In this document: positions 25,000 through 33,199 of the stretch, one piece after another | Layout: every line of letters starts with the position of its first letter | How positions within the stretch are numbered: position 1 is the first letter of the stretch | Made by a program: the position numbers and the translations under genes | Assembly: GCA_037200125.1 (NCBI GenBank) | Contig: JBBCGS010000002.1 | Coordinates: 558,001 to 622,000, forward strand | Source of the DNA: JADGHX01 sp037200125 | GTDB taxonomy: Bacteria; Pseudomonadota; Gammaproteobacteria; Steroidobacterales; Steroidobacteraceae | DNA: 64,000 nucleotides | Direction of reading: 5' to 3' | The notes under the pieces: model-generated | What the model was told of the DNA's origin: nothing | Seen by the model: only the letters and a program-made list of their open reading frames with translations | The model's database searches: none

Positions 25000-25827
25000 C
25001 TAGCTCGCCGCAACCATCCGCAGCGTCACGCCCCGGCGATTGCGCCGGCTTCGATAAACCACGAGACCGAGCAGCCCGGCGGCCATCAGGAACAGGGTCG
25101 ACGGCTCCGGCACCGACACTTCGCCAACAGGGGGCGTGGTTCCGCCGCAGGTCGTGCACACCCCGTTCACGAAGCTGTAGAGATAGAGGTTGGAACCGGA
25201 GAAGCCGGTGCTGCTGCCGGTCAAAGGCAACGTGGTGTCACCCAGCGTGAACCCTTGCAGCCCGCCAGTCGGCACTCCGGTCGACACCGCAGGATCCAGC
25301 GCGAACGGGTTCCCATAACGAAACTCGATATCGAAGTTGCCGGCGTCGCGATTCACCAGCATGAGCTCCGTCGCGGCACCTGAAACCGAATCTTCCCAGA
25401 TGAAGCGGTATGCGGCGGTGGTGTTGTCCACCGAGAAAGGCGCCGTGCCCAGACCCAGCAGGCCGGCGGACCATGACGTGTTGGTGCCAGCGGTGGAGAA
25501 CGGTGCGGCGTAAGGCGCAAGGAAATCGCCCGTCGGCGTACTGCTATAGGTGCAGCCAGACCCGCCGGCGGCCGCGAGCGAAACGAACCCGTTCGCGTTG
25601 AAGCAGAAGTCGTACGCCTGCGCGCCGGCCCCGAGGTTCAAATCGAAGCTGGTCGTGCCACCTGTTCCCGGCTGACCGAACGAGGTGAAGAGCTCGCCAC
25701 TAGTCGCGAACGAGTCGCCGAAATCGATAGCGACGGTACGCGCGTTCGACGGCACAGCGGCCAACAACAGTGTCGCCGCCGCGGAAAGTCCGGCGAGTCT
25801 GGTCCAGATGGCGGAGGTTCTGGTCAT
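25000..25827 (-). CDS. Secreted PEP-CTERM sorting-domain protein
   Basis: A 275-aa exported protein with an N-terminal signal ('LAGLSAAATLLLAAVPSNA' then cleavage) and a C-terminal sorting signal: 'VPEPSTLFLMAAGLLGLVVY' followed by an Arg-rich tail. PEP-CTERM proteins are processed by an exosortase (EpsH/XrtA), so the genome should encode one. The middle resembles a nidogen-like beta fold ('FDLNLGAGAQAYDFCFNANG', 'IEFRYGNPF') with two Cys pairs. The ATG at 25827 with a GGGAG ribosome site is preferred over the frame's earlier start at 25860. Function unknown; probably surface or exopolysaccharide associated. Confidence 0.88.
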   Translation of the reverse strand: MTRTSAIWTRLAGLSAAATLLLAAVPSNARTVAIDFGDSFATSGELFTSFGQPGTGGTTSFDLNLGAGAQAYDFCFNANGFVSLAAAGGSGCTYSSTPTGDFLAPYAAPFSTAGTNTSWSAGLLGLGTAPFSVDNTTAAYRFIWEDSVSGAATELMLVNRDAGNFDIEFRYGNPFALDPAVSTGVPTGGLQGFTLGDTTLPLTGSSTGFSGSNLYLYSFVNGVCTTCGGTTPPVGEVSVPEPSTLFLMAAGLLGLVVYRSRRNRRGVTLRMVAAS

Positions 25828-26006
25828 GATGCAGCTCCCGGTGATCACCGCGCGAGGCATTGGGCGCTCGCTGCTGTTATTCGAGTTCTAGAACGCACTG
25901 GGAGCGTAACACTTCAAAACAGTGCGCAAGGCCCGCATTTGACGTTATTTCGCGCAATCAACCACCGCGGATGCCGGAAATAAATTCGCCCGTCGCAGGC
26001 CAGCGC

Positions 26007-29000
26007 TCAACGCCGCGCGGTCGCGGCAACCCATTGCATTCGATAGTCGGCAGCTTTCGCGTGCTGTCCCGAATTCACGTACAAGGCCACGAATCGTTCG
26101 AGTGTCTGGCTCGAATACAACCCGCCCACTCCGAATCTTTTCTGAAGCACCGGCAATGACTTGACGAGCAGTCGTTCCGCCTCGTCGAACTCGCCCGAGG
26201 CGATGCGCTCCTCCGCGGCGATGCTATCGAGCACCGCCTGGCGCCACCCTTCCGCACCTTGAAGGGCGTCGCCGTACTCGGCCGTCATGAGCTCGGCGGA
26301 TTCGCGCAGCGCCTCCCGAGCCTCGGGAAGACGGTGCGTCCGGACGTAGAGCTGCGCGTAGTTGCCCAGTATCTGGCCCGTCAGGGAGTGCTTGCGGGCC
26401 CGGCCGATCGCCAGCGCCTCGCGCAACAGCGCCTCCGCCTTGGGCAAGTCATTCTTCTGTATGGCAATCATTGCGAGGCTGTTGAGATCGAACGTGAGAT
26501 CGGCGTGCTCGCCGAGGCGTGCCCGGTAGATCGCGAGCGCCTCCGTCAGGCTGGTTTCGGCGGCGGCGAGGTTTCCTGACAGCAGCTCGATGCGCCCGAT
26601 GTTGTTGAGCAGGGGGGCGGTTTCCGGGTGGTCGTCGCCAAAAACGGCGCGATAGATCGGCAGCGCCTCCTGGAAATAGCGAAGGGCGGCGGCCGGGTCG
26701 CCCGCCTGGTACGTCAGCGCACCAAGATTGTTCAAGGTCTCCCCGACCTTCACGTGCCGCGGCCCATACACCGTCTTGCGGATGGCAAGCGCACGCGTCA
26801 GGAGCGGCTGCCCCTCCTTGTAGCGCCCCTCGTACAAGAACATCACGCCGAGCCCGCTCAACGAACGCGCCGTGTCGGCATGCTGCTCGCCGCGACGCTG
26901 CTCATCGAGCGCAAGCGCGCGTCGATACAACTCCTCGGCTTCCTTCACTTTCCCGAGCTCGTAGATGCTGGCTGCAAGGCCGTTGAGCGCCTCGGTCAGC
27001 GCCGGGCTCTTTCCATCATCCAGCGACGTGGCCTGCGCAAGTGACTGGCGATACAGCTTCTCCGCTGAAGCGTAATCGGCCTGCTGAAACTTGACGTTCG
27101 CGAGTGCGAGATTCGCCTTCAGCAGGTCCTCCGGACCCCGCGCCGCTTCGGCGGCCGTGATCGAGTCAGAGAGGATCGCACCCGCTTTGGGATACAGGCC
27201 GAGCCCGCCGTACGCCTGCCCCATCGCACGCAGCAGGTTGGCGCGAACTTGCGGCTCTTCCACGAGACTCGAGCGCATCTCGTCGACGCCGCGGTCCAGG
27301 ATTTCGCGGACCGTCACCGTCTCTCCGCGGTTTTCCTCCGGATCGGCGATCGAGAACAGCGACACCATGAAATCCGAGGTCCGTCGCGCTGTAGTGGCCT
27401 GAACGCTCGCGGCTTTTGACTGACGCTGCGCCACGTAGGCGGCGATGCTCGCGGCCACCGCAAGAATGGCGAGGCCCGCGACGGCTGCGTCCCGCAACCG
27501 ACGGAAACGCGTTGCGCGCTTCACGGAGGCGGAGAGCAGCTCGGTCTCGAGCGGCGAGATCGGCACGCCATCCGCGACCAGACCACGCGCTTCGGCAATC
27601 GGCTTACCGCGCGCGAGCAGGAAATCCGGGCTCCGCTTCTCGCGTTCCCACAACTGGGCGGCGGCGGTCAGGCGCGCACGCACGCGCAGGTTCTCGCGAT
27701 TCGTCTCGCGCCACTCCGAGAGTCGCGGCCAGAACTCGAGCAGCGCCTCGTGCGCGAGCGACACGGTCGGCTCGCCCTCCGCATCGACGCTGGCGACCAG
27801 CAGCCGCGCGTCCAACATCGCATTCACGAGCGCCTGCGCCGGCCCGGTCCTGAAAGCCGTGCGTTTCGCGGTCCGGCGAAGCGCGCGCGAGTCGTCCTCC
27901 AGGCCGAGCGCCATCAGCTCGCGGAACACCGACGGCAGGGCGGCCAGCGCCTCCGGGCCGGCACCTGTTACAACTTGTTCGGCGCGACGGGTCAGCGCGC
28001 CCTCCACGCCTCCCAGCTCTTCATAGGCGCGGAACGTCAGCACATCCTCGGAGCTGCGCCTTACGTACAACTCCTCGAGCAGGAACTCGAGCAGCGGCAG
28101 AGCGCCGGGATTCTTGGCGGCGGCATCGCGAATGGTGTCGTCGAGGCGCTCGCCCGTGCCGGGCCGCGCCTCGAAGCGCAGGCCGGCGGCGGTGGCGGGC
28201 GCACGAATGATCTGCCCGATCTCGCGGAGGTTCGGCGGCAGGAGGTCGAACTGCCCATCCCCTTCTTTCAGCTCGATGAGCTCGGGCAACTCCGCGAGTC
28301 GCGGGTATACGTCGTTGCGAACCGCGGCCAGCACGCTCACGCGACCGCTCCGCGCGAGAGCGCCGAGCGCACTGATGAATCGCGTCCGGTCGGCCGCGGA
28401 GATTCGCTCGTCTGAAAAGATCTCTTCGAGCTGATCGACGAAGAATGCGAGATGCGTTTCGGAACGCGACGTAGATGAGGAGCCGGCATCCGCGGCGGCC
28501 AGCGTCGCCACCACCCGCTGCGCAAGCAGCTCCGCATCGCGCGGCGAGTCTTCCAACTCCGGCAGCGCCGCGGGTTGGCGCAGGCCGTTCAACAATGCTC
28601 CAAAAAGATCCCCCTGGCCCTCCGATGGCTTCACGATGGCACAGCGCCAGCGAGTCGCCGTGCCGACCACCTCCGGCTGCGTGAGAAGTGGCAGCACACC
28701 CGCGCGCAACAAGGACGATTTGCCGGCGCCGCTCATACTCACGACGAGCACGAACGACTTGCCCAGCACCGCTTGTCGGCGCAGGCGTAGCAGTACGCTC
28801 GCGATCGCCGCGGTCCGGCCGAAGAAGACCGCCGAGTGAGCCGACTCGAACGGCTCGAGGCCGCGGAACGGTGAGCCCGAACGCCACGCGCGGGCCGCCG
28901 CGTGCATCTGAAAGCCGGTGGGCAGATGCGCGCGGACGAGGCGCGACAAATGCGCTTCCAGCAGTTCCTCGAACTGCGCCGGCGACCCGAAGGAATGAAA

Positions 29001-29489
29001 GGCCGCGCGCAGCGTGCGATCCGCCTCGTTGAAGAACCAGCGCGTGACGAATCGGTCCAGCGCGTCCTTCTGCGCAATCTGCTCCGCCGCGAGCGTGGCG
29101 TCCGCCGACCACTCCGGCCGCGCGGTACACCGATACACGAGGATTTCCGGCTTGCCGCCGCGGCGGTGGGCCTCGATCGCATCCTCGAACTCGAACTCGG
29201 TGCCCGACGCGTAGCCGCTGCCGTCGGCGCGCTTCATCGAGCCCGGCAACGGCGTGCCGAGCCGCGTCCACAGAACGCACAGGACGATGTCCGTCTGCGA
29301 CGGCGTGGGCAGCTGTTCCTGAAATGAAGCCGTGGCGAGGAGCGGATGGTTCTCCCAATACACCGCTTCCAGGCTCAGCGTGTCGCCCAGCTGGGAGTCG
29401 AGACGCCCGATGACCCGGCGCGCGATGAGCCGTTCCTGCGCGACATCGCCGGGCGAGGAGATGAAGATTCGCAGGGTTTTCAATCCCAC
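26007..29489 (-). CDS. STAND ATPase with N-terminal 'ISSPGD' (DUF4062-like) domain, membrane segment and TPR array
   Basis: An 1160-aa multidomain protein. Residues 1-180 start 'LRIFISSPGDVAQERLIARR', as in DUF4062/TIR-like domains. Residues 205-600 form an nSTAND-type NTPase: 'FRGLEPF', 'FFGR', Walker A 'SMSGAGKSSLLRAGVLPLL' (251 onward), Walker B 'LAFFVDQLEEIF', 'FDLLPPNL' and 'LPLLEFLLEEL'. One membrane helix ('AAVAGLAILAVAASIAAYVA') follows, then about nine to ten TPRs (770-1140) of the kinesin-light-chain type ('NNLGALTYQAGDPAAALRYF'). STAND-TPR proteins act as ligand-triggered switches, many in phage defence (Avs-like). The start is GTG 29489, 80 bases from the divergent SLOG-like gene, which suggests a joint module. 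The trigger and output are unknown. Confidence 0.88.
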   Translation of the reverse strand: MGLKTLRIFISSPGDVAQERLIARRVIGRLDSQLGDTLSLEAVYWENHPLLATASFQEQLPTPSQTDIVLCVLWTRLGTPLPGSMKRADGSGYASGTEFEFEDAIEAHRRGGKPEILVYRCTARPEWSADATLAAEQIAQKDALDRFVTRWFFNEADRTLRAAFHSFGSPAQFEELLEAHLSRLVRAHLPTGFQMHAAARAWRSGSPFRGLEPFESAHSAVFFGRTAAIASVLLRLRRQAVLGKSFVLVVSMSGAGKSSLLRAGVLPLLTQPEVVGTATRWRCAIVKPSEGQGDLFGALLNGLRQPAALPELEDSPRDAELLAQRVVATLAAADAGSSSTSRSETHLAFFVDQLEEIFSDERISAADRTRFISALGALARSGRVSVLAAVRNDVYPRLAELPELIELKEGDGQFDLLPPNLREIGQIIRAPATAAGLRFEARPGTGERLDDTIRDAAAKNPGALPLLEFLLEELYVRRSSEDVLTFRAYEELGGVEGALTRRAEQVVTGAGPEALAALPSVFRELMALGLEDDSRALRRTAKRTAFRTGPAQALVNAMLDARLLVASVDAEGEPTVSLAHEALLEFWPRLSEWRETNRENLRVRARLTAAAQLWEREKRSPDFLLARGKPIAEARGLVADGVPISPLETELLSASVKRATRFRRLRDAAVAGLAILAVAASIAAYVAQRQSKAASVQATTARRTSDFMVSLFSIADPEENRGETVTVREILDRGVDEMRSSLVEEPQVRANLLRAMGQAYGGLGLYPKAGAILSDSITAAEAARGPEDLLKANLALANVKFQQADYASAEKLYRQSLAQATSLDDGKSPALTEALNGLAASIYELGKVKEAEELYRRALALDEQRRGEQHADTARSLSGLGVMFLYEGRYKEGQPLLTRALAIRKTVYGPRHVKVGETLNNLGALTYQAGDPAAALRYFQEALPIYRAVFGDDHPETAPLLNNIGRIELLSGNLAAAETSLTEALAIYRARLGEHADLTFDLNSLAMIAIQKNDLPKAEALLREALAIGRARKHSLTGQILGNYAQLYVRTHRLPEAREALRESAELMTAEYGDALQGAEGWRQAVLDSIAAEERIASGEFDEAERLLVKSLPVLQKRFGVGGLYSSQTLERFVALYVNSGQHAKAADYRMQWVAATARR

Positions 29490-29569
29490 AGCGAAAAGAC
29501 CTCGTTGCAGCTCCGCACTTTCTTGGTAGCCTTGGAGGCAAGAATAATCATCGTGCGGGAGCGCGCATC

Positions 29570-31324
29570 ATGGAGCGCTCGACCGGGCTCTGCAATATCC
29601 CATTTCTCGTCGGTGTCACCGGGCACCGCGATCTCGTGCCGGAGGAGGTCGGGCCGATCCGCACGGCGATTCACTCGCTGCTGGAGCGGTTGGTCGCGGC
29701 CTATCCGGGGGCGCGGCCCACCTTGCTGAGCTCCATGGCCGAAGGAGCGGACCTGTTCGCCGCCGAAATCGCTCACGAGCTCGGGCTGGGATTGATCTGC
29801 TTGCTGCCCAAGTCCGTGGCCCTGTGCCGCGCGGACCTGACCTCCGACGCCTCCCGCGCCATCTTCGACCGGCTCGTCCCCATTTCGGAACAGATACAGG
29901 TGGCGCCAGCGGTGAGCGCGGATGAGCTCGCGCGGTTTGCGCCCGACCTGCAGCGTGACCTGGAGTTTCAGCACGCCGGCAGCCTCATCGCCCGCTACAG
30001 CACGCTGTTGATCGCGGTATGGGACGGCAAGGACGCCGGGCATCGCGCCGGCACGGCGCGCGTCGTGCAGTACCGACGCCGCGGCATGATGGCGAACGGC
30101 ACGGACGAGGCGCAGCCCGTCGGCAATCCGCTGCTGGCGATCCAGGACAACGATCTGATGTACGAGATTCGATGCTCGCGCCAGTCCGCGCCGGCGACGG
30201 ATCCTGGCTCCGTGCTGGTGCTCGGGTTCACGGATCGCGGCGAGTCGTATGGGAAGGACATTCCGAGTCTGCTGACCACAGTGCTGCGCCGGATCGAGGA
30301 GTTCAACCTCGACATCGCCCGGTACAGCGAGGCGATTCGCGGCCAGCCGGATTCGCTCCTCTGCAAAACGCCGGAACAAATACCGCCGCGCCTCGAGCGG
30401 CTGCACGCGACCTTCTGCGCGGCCGACTGGCTCGGCAGGCATTACCGGAATGCGTTCGGGTCGGCCCTGCAGGTTCGCTATTGGCTCTGGGCGCTGATGC
30501 TCCTTCTGCTGGTGTCCTTCAAGAAGGAGAACCAGGGCTCCATCGCGACCACTCTCATCCTTGGCGTGCTGGCGACGTTCGCGGTCGGATTTCTTTTCGC
30601 ACAGTGGGCTCACCGCAAGAGCTGGCACCGCAAGTACCTCGACTACCGCGCGCTCGCGGAAGGGCTGAGAGTCGAGTTCTACTGGCAGATTGCGGGCGTC
30701 AATCCCCATGGCGACGGGGAGTTCGCGCACGAAACCTTCCTGCAGAAGCAGGACGACGAGCTCGAGTGGATCCGCGCCGCCATGCGCTCGGTGACGCTGC
30801 CGCTCGAATCGCGCGATCGCTCACCGCCCCACTCCGGCCTCTCGGTCGCGATCGATGAATGGGTGGGTGAGGAAGGCACCGCCGGCTCCGGGCAGCTTGC
30901 TTACTATCGCGCGCGCACGACGGGGTTGCGCAGACGGCTGCACATCACCGAGCGGCTCGGTCACTGCTTGCTGATCGCGGGGCTACTCCTCGCGCTGGGA
31001 TTCGCGACCGAAATGCTGCTTCGTAGCCGCGTCGAGATCTTCGACGCGCCGATCCGCACGGTTCTGCTCTGGCTGCTGGCGTTGTTGCCCGTTTACGCGG
31101 CCATTCTGGAAACGTACGTCAGTGAGAAATCGGATCGCTCGCTGATTCGGCAGTACAAATATATGAGCAGGCTCTTCACGACCGCCGCTCGGGAGCTGCG
31201 TAGCACTCAGTCACGCGGGCATCGGCTCCAGCTACTGAAGTCGCTCGGGTATGCGTGCCTGGCCGAGCATGCGCAGTGGATTCTTGCGAACCGCGACAAA
31301 CGGATCGAGGGGCTGCGGTGGTAG
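29570..31324 (+). CDS. SLOG-like nucleotide-binding protein with two SLATT-like transmembrane pairs
   Basis: A 584-aa protein. Residues 10-155 look like a SLOG Rossmann domain: 'GVTGHRD' (15-21), 'LLSSMAEGADLFAAE' (52-66), 'LICLLPKS' and 'LLIAVWDG'. Two transmembrane hairpins follow, at about 304-344 and 463-514, each with a cytoplasmic tail; the first is followed by 'HRKYLDYRALAEGLRVEFYW', the characteristic SLATT-type helix. SLOG domains are predicted sensors or processors of nucleotide ligands, and SLATT domains are predicted pore-forming effectors in conflict systems (Burroughs/Aravind family definitions). ATG 29570 has a GGGAG ribosome site. Divergent from the STAND gene with an 80-base shared promoter region. 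The domain calls are by motif; the function is inferred. Confidence 0.8.
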   Translation: MERSTGLCNIPFLVGVTGHRDLVPEEVGPIRTAIHSLLERLVAAYPGARPTLLSSMAEGADLFAAEIAHELGLGLICLLPKSVALCRADLTSDASRAIFDRLVPISEQIQVAPAVSADELARFAPDLQRDLEFQHAGSLIARYSTLLIAVWDGKDAGHRAGTARVVQYRRRGMMANGTDEAQPVGNPLLAIQDNDLMYEIRCSRQSAPATDPGSVLVLGFTDRGESYGKDIPSLLTTVLRRIEEFNLDIARYSEAIRGQPDSLLCKTPEQIPPRLERLHATFCAADWLGRHYRNAFGSALQVRYWLWALMLLLLVSFKKENQGSIATTLILGVLATFAVGFLFAQWAHRKSWHRKYLDYRALAEGLRVEFYWQIAGVNPHGDGEFAHETFLQKQDDELEWIRAAMRSVTLPLESRDRSPPHSGLSVAIDEWVGEEGTAGSGQLAYYRARTTGLRRRLHITERLGHCLLIAGLLLALGFATEMLLRSRVEIFDAPIRTVLLWLLALLPVYAAILETYVSEKSDRSLIRQYKYMSRLFTTAARELRSTQSRGHRLQLLKSLGYACLAEHAQWILANRDKRIEGLRW

Positions 31325-31365
31325 GGCCACCGTCGGACCAGGCCTACGGCAAGAGAGCGACTGGC

Positions 31366-31387
31366 GCCGCGGGCAAGCGCCCGCGGC
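31366..31387. terminator. Strong GC hairpin between convergent genes
   Basis: GCCGCGGGC (31366-31374) pairs perfectly with GCCCGCGGC (31379-31387) around a four-base loop. It lies between the stops of the SLOG-like gene and the TPP enzyme. There is no T-tract on either strand, so it may be a pause or bidirectional end, not a classical intrinsic terminator. Confidence 0.45.
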
Positions 31388-31399
31388 GGCATAACGGAC

Positions 31400-33055
31400 T
31401 CAGCTACCGTATTTGTGCGTCCACGTGGAGTACACCTTCTCCTGCGTGGTGATGAACTCGAGCAAGGCCGGCTGGCCGTTGCGTGTCGCCTCCACGCCCG
31501 CCTTGATGGCGGGAATGATCTGCGACGGTTCCGTCACGCGCAGGCCGAAGCCGCCGAGAGACTTCGCCCAGTCCGCGTAGTTGCCCGAGATGTCCGTGGA
31601 CTTGAACTTCTCACGCGACACCTTCATCAGCTCGAACTCCATGGCCATCCCGAAGTTGTTGAACAGGATGGACAGGATCGGCATCGGGAAACGCACCGCC
31701 GTCTCGAAATCCATGCCGGTCATGCCGATGGCCGCGTCGCCCCAGAAATTCATGCAGAGCTTGTCCGGGCAGGTGAGCTTCGCGCCCATCGCGAGCCCCA
31801 GGCCGTAGCCGAGCTGCGTGGACTTGCCCCAGCCGATATAGCTCAGCGGGGTGACCGACTTCCAGAACGGCGAGAGCTCGTCGCGCGGGCTGCCGGCGTC
31901 ATGCGTCACGATGGTATTCGGCACGTCGACGGTCTTCATGATGTCGCGGATCACGCGGTAAGGCGACAGCGGGGTCGCCTCGCTGTCCGTGTACTTCGAC
32001 CACTCTTTCAGCCACGGATCGTTCTGGCTGCGAATGCGCGCCGCGACGTCGGCCGCGAGGCCGCGCGGCTTGCCTTTGAGGCGATCGCTCAGCTCTTCGT
32101 ACAGCATCTCGAGCGCGAGGCGCGAGTCGCCGAGCAGCGCGCGATGGGTAGGCACGCTCCGGTTGAGAGCGGACGGGTCGTTCGTGTTCTGCAGGAACTT
32201 CTTCCCTTGCGTCGGGAAGCGGATGCCGAAGCTCGTCTCGGTGAAGCTGGCACCGATGCCGAAGACGACGTCCGAATCCACCACATGCTGGTGGACCGCG
32301 GCCGGCATCGCGACGCCGCCGGAGCCGAGCGACAGCGGATGCGTTTCAGGGAATGCGCTTTTGCCGCCCAGGCTGGTGGTGACCGGCGCTTCGAGCAGCT
32401 CGGCCACCTTCTTCAGGGCGTCCCAGCCCTTCGAGTAGTGCACGCCCTGCCCGACGTACAGGAGCGGGCGCTTGGCGCTCAGCAGGGCCTCGGCCACCGC
32501 GGAAACATCCTTCGAATCCGGCGCCGTGAGAATCTTGGGCATCGGCTCGTAGACCAGCTCACCCGGGACGTTCTCCGTCCACATGTCGATGGGCACTTCC
32601 ACCAGCACCGGGCCGGGCCGGCCCTGGCGCGCCTGGGTAAAGGCGCGGCGGAGCGCGGGAACGATGGCATCCGCTGTCGTCACCTGCTCGCACGCCTTGG
32701 TGACGTGCTGGAAGTTGAGCGCCGAATTGAAGTTCGGAGACACCCAGGTTTGCCGGCGCGGGTAGCCCGCCGGCACGATGACCATCGGCACCCCTTCCGC
32801 ATACGCCTGCGCGACCGCGGCGAACAGGTTCTCAATGCCGGGGCCGTGCTGGGTGGCGACGACCGGGACCGTCTCGCCGCTCGTCATGCGCGCGACGGCA
32901 TCCGCGATGTTGCCTGCGGCGCGCTCCTGTCTCACGATCACGGGACGAATGCCGACGGCCGCGCACGATTCCGTGAGCGCGTTGAGCGGATACGCGAAGA
33001 GGTGCTTGACCCCTTCCCGCTTGAAGATTTCTGCAGCGACCTGGGCGACGTTCAT
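31400..33055 (-). CDS. Thiamine-diphosphate-dependent enzyme, acetolactate synthase-like
   Basis: A 551-aa three-domain TPP enzyme. The N-terminal pyrimidine domain carries the catalytic Glu44 in 'VRQERAAGNIADA', then 'TQHGPGIENLFAAVAQAY' and 'RPGPVLVEVPIDMW'. The central domain has 'LLYVGQGVHYSKGW'. The C-terminal PP domain has 'WGDAAIGMTGMDFETAVRF' with the GD...NN metal-diphosphate motif closing at 'LFNNFGMAM'. The family includes acetolactate synthases, benzoylformate and oxalyl-CoA decarboxylases and 2-hydroxyacyl-CoA lyases; I cannot choose a substrate. No small regulatory subunit is present, arguing against branched-chain synthesis. ATG 33055 was chosen; the open frame extends upstream as antisense to the divergent LysR-type gene, its probable regulator. 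Confidence 0.88.
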   Translation of the reverse strand: MNVAQVAAEIFKREGVKHLFAYPLNALTESCAAVGIRPVIVRQERAAGNIADAVARMTSGETVPVVATQHGPGIENLFAAVAQAYAEGVPMVIVPAGYPRRQTWVSPNFNSALNFQHVTKACEQVTTADAIVPALRRAFTQARQGRPGPVLVEVPIDMWTENVPGELVYEPMPKILTAPDSKDVSAVAEALLSAKRPLLYVGQGVHYSKGWDALKKVAELLEAPVTTSLGGKSAFPETHPLSLGSGGVAMPAAVHQHVVDSDVVFGIGASFTETSFGIRFPTQGKKFLQNTNDPSALNRSVPTHRALLGDSRLALEMLYEELSDRLKGKPRGLAADVAARIRSQNDPWLKEWSKYTDSEATPLSPYRVIRDIMKTVDVPNTIVTHDAGSPRDELSPFWKSVTPLSYIGWGKSTQLGYGLGLAMGAKLTCPDKLCMNFWGDAAIGMTGMDFETAVRFPMPILSILFNNFGMAMEFELMKVSREKFKSTDISGNYADWAKSLGGFGLRVTEPSQIIPAIKAGVEATRNGQPALLEFITTQEKVYSTWTHKYGS

Positions 33056-33199
33056 GCCTGCTGATTCCTGGGGCGACGGGTCCGGCGAGTTTAGTGACGG
33101 CCACGGCGCTTGCAACGTCCGCGGCCCAAAAGGAATGCATCTGGAACTTTTCTCATGGTTTCGGCCGCTCGCCGGAGCCGAAATATCGGGCCTTTCGGC

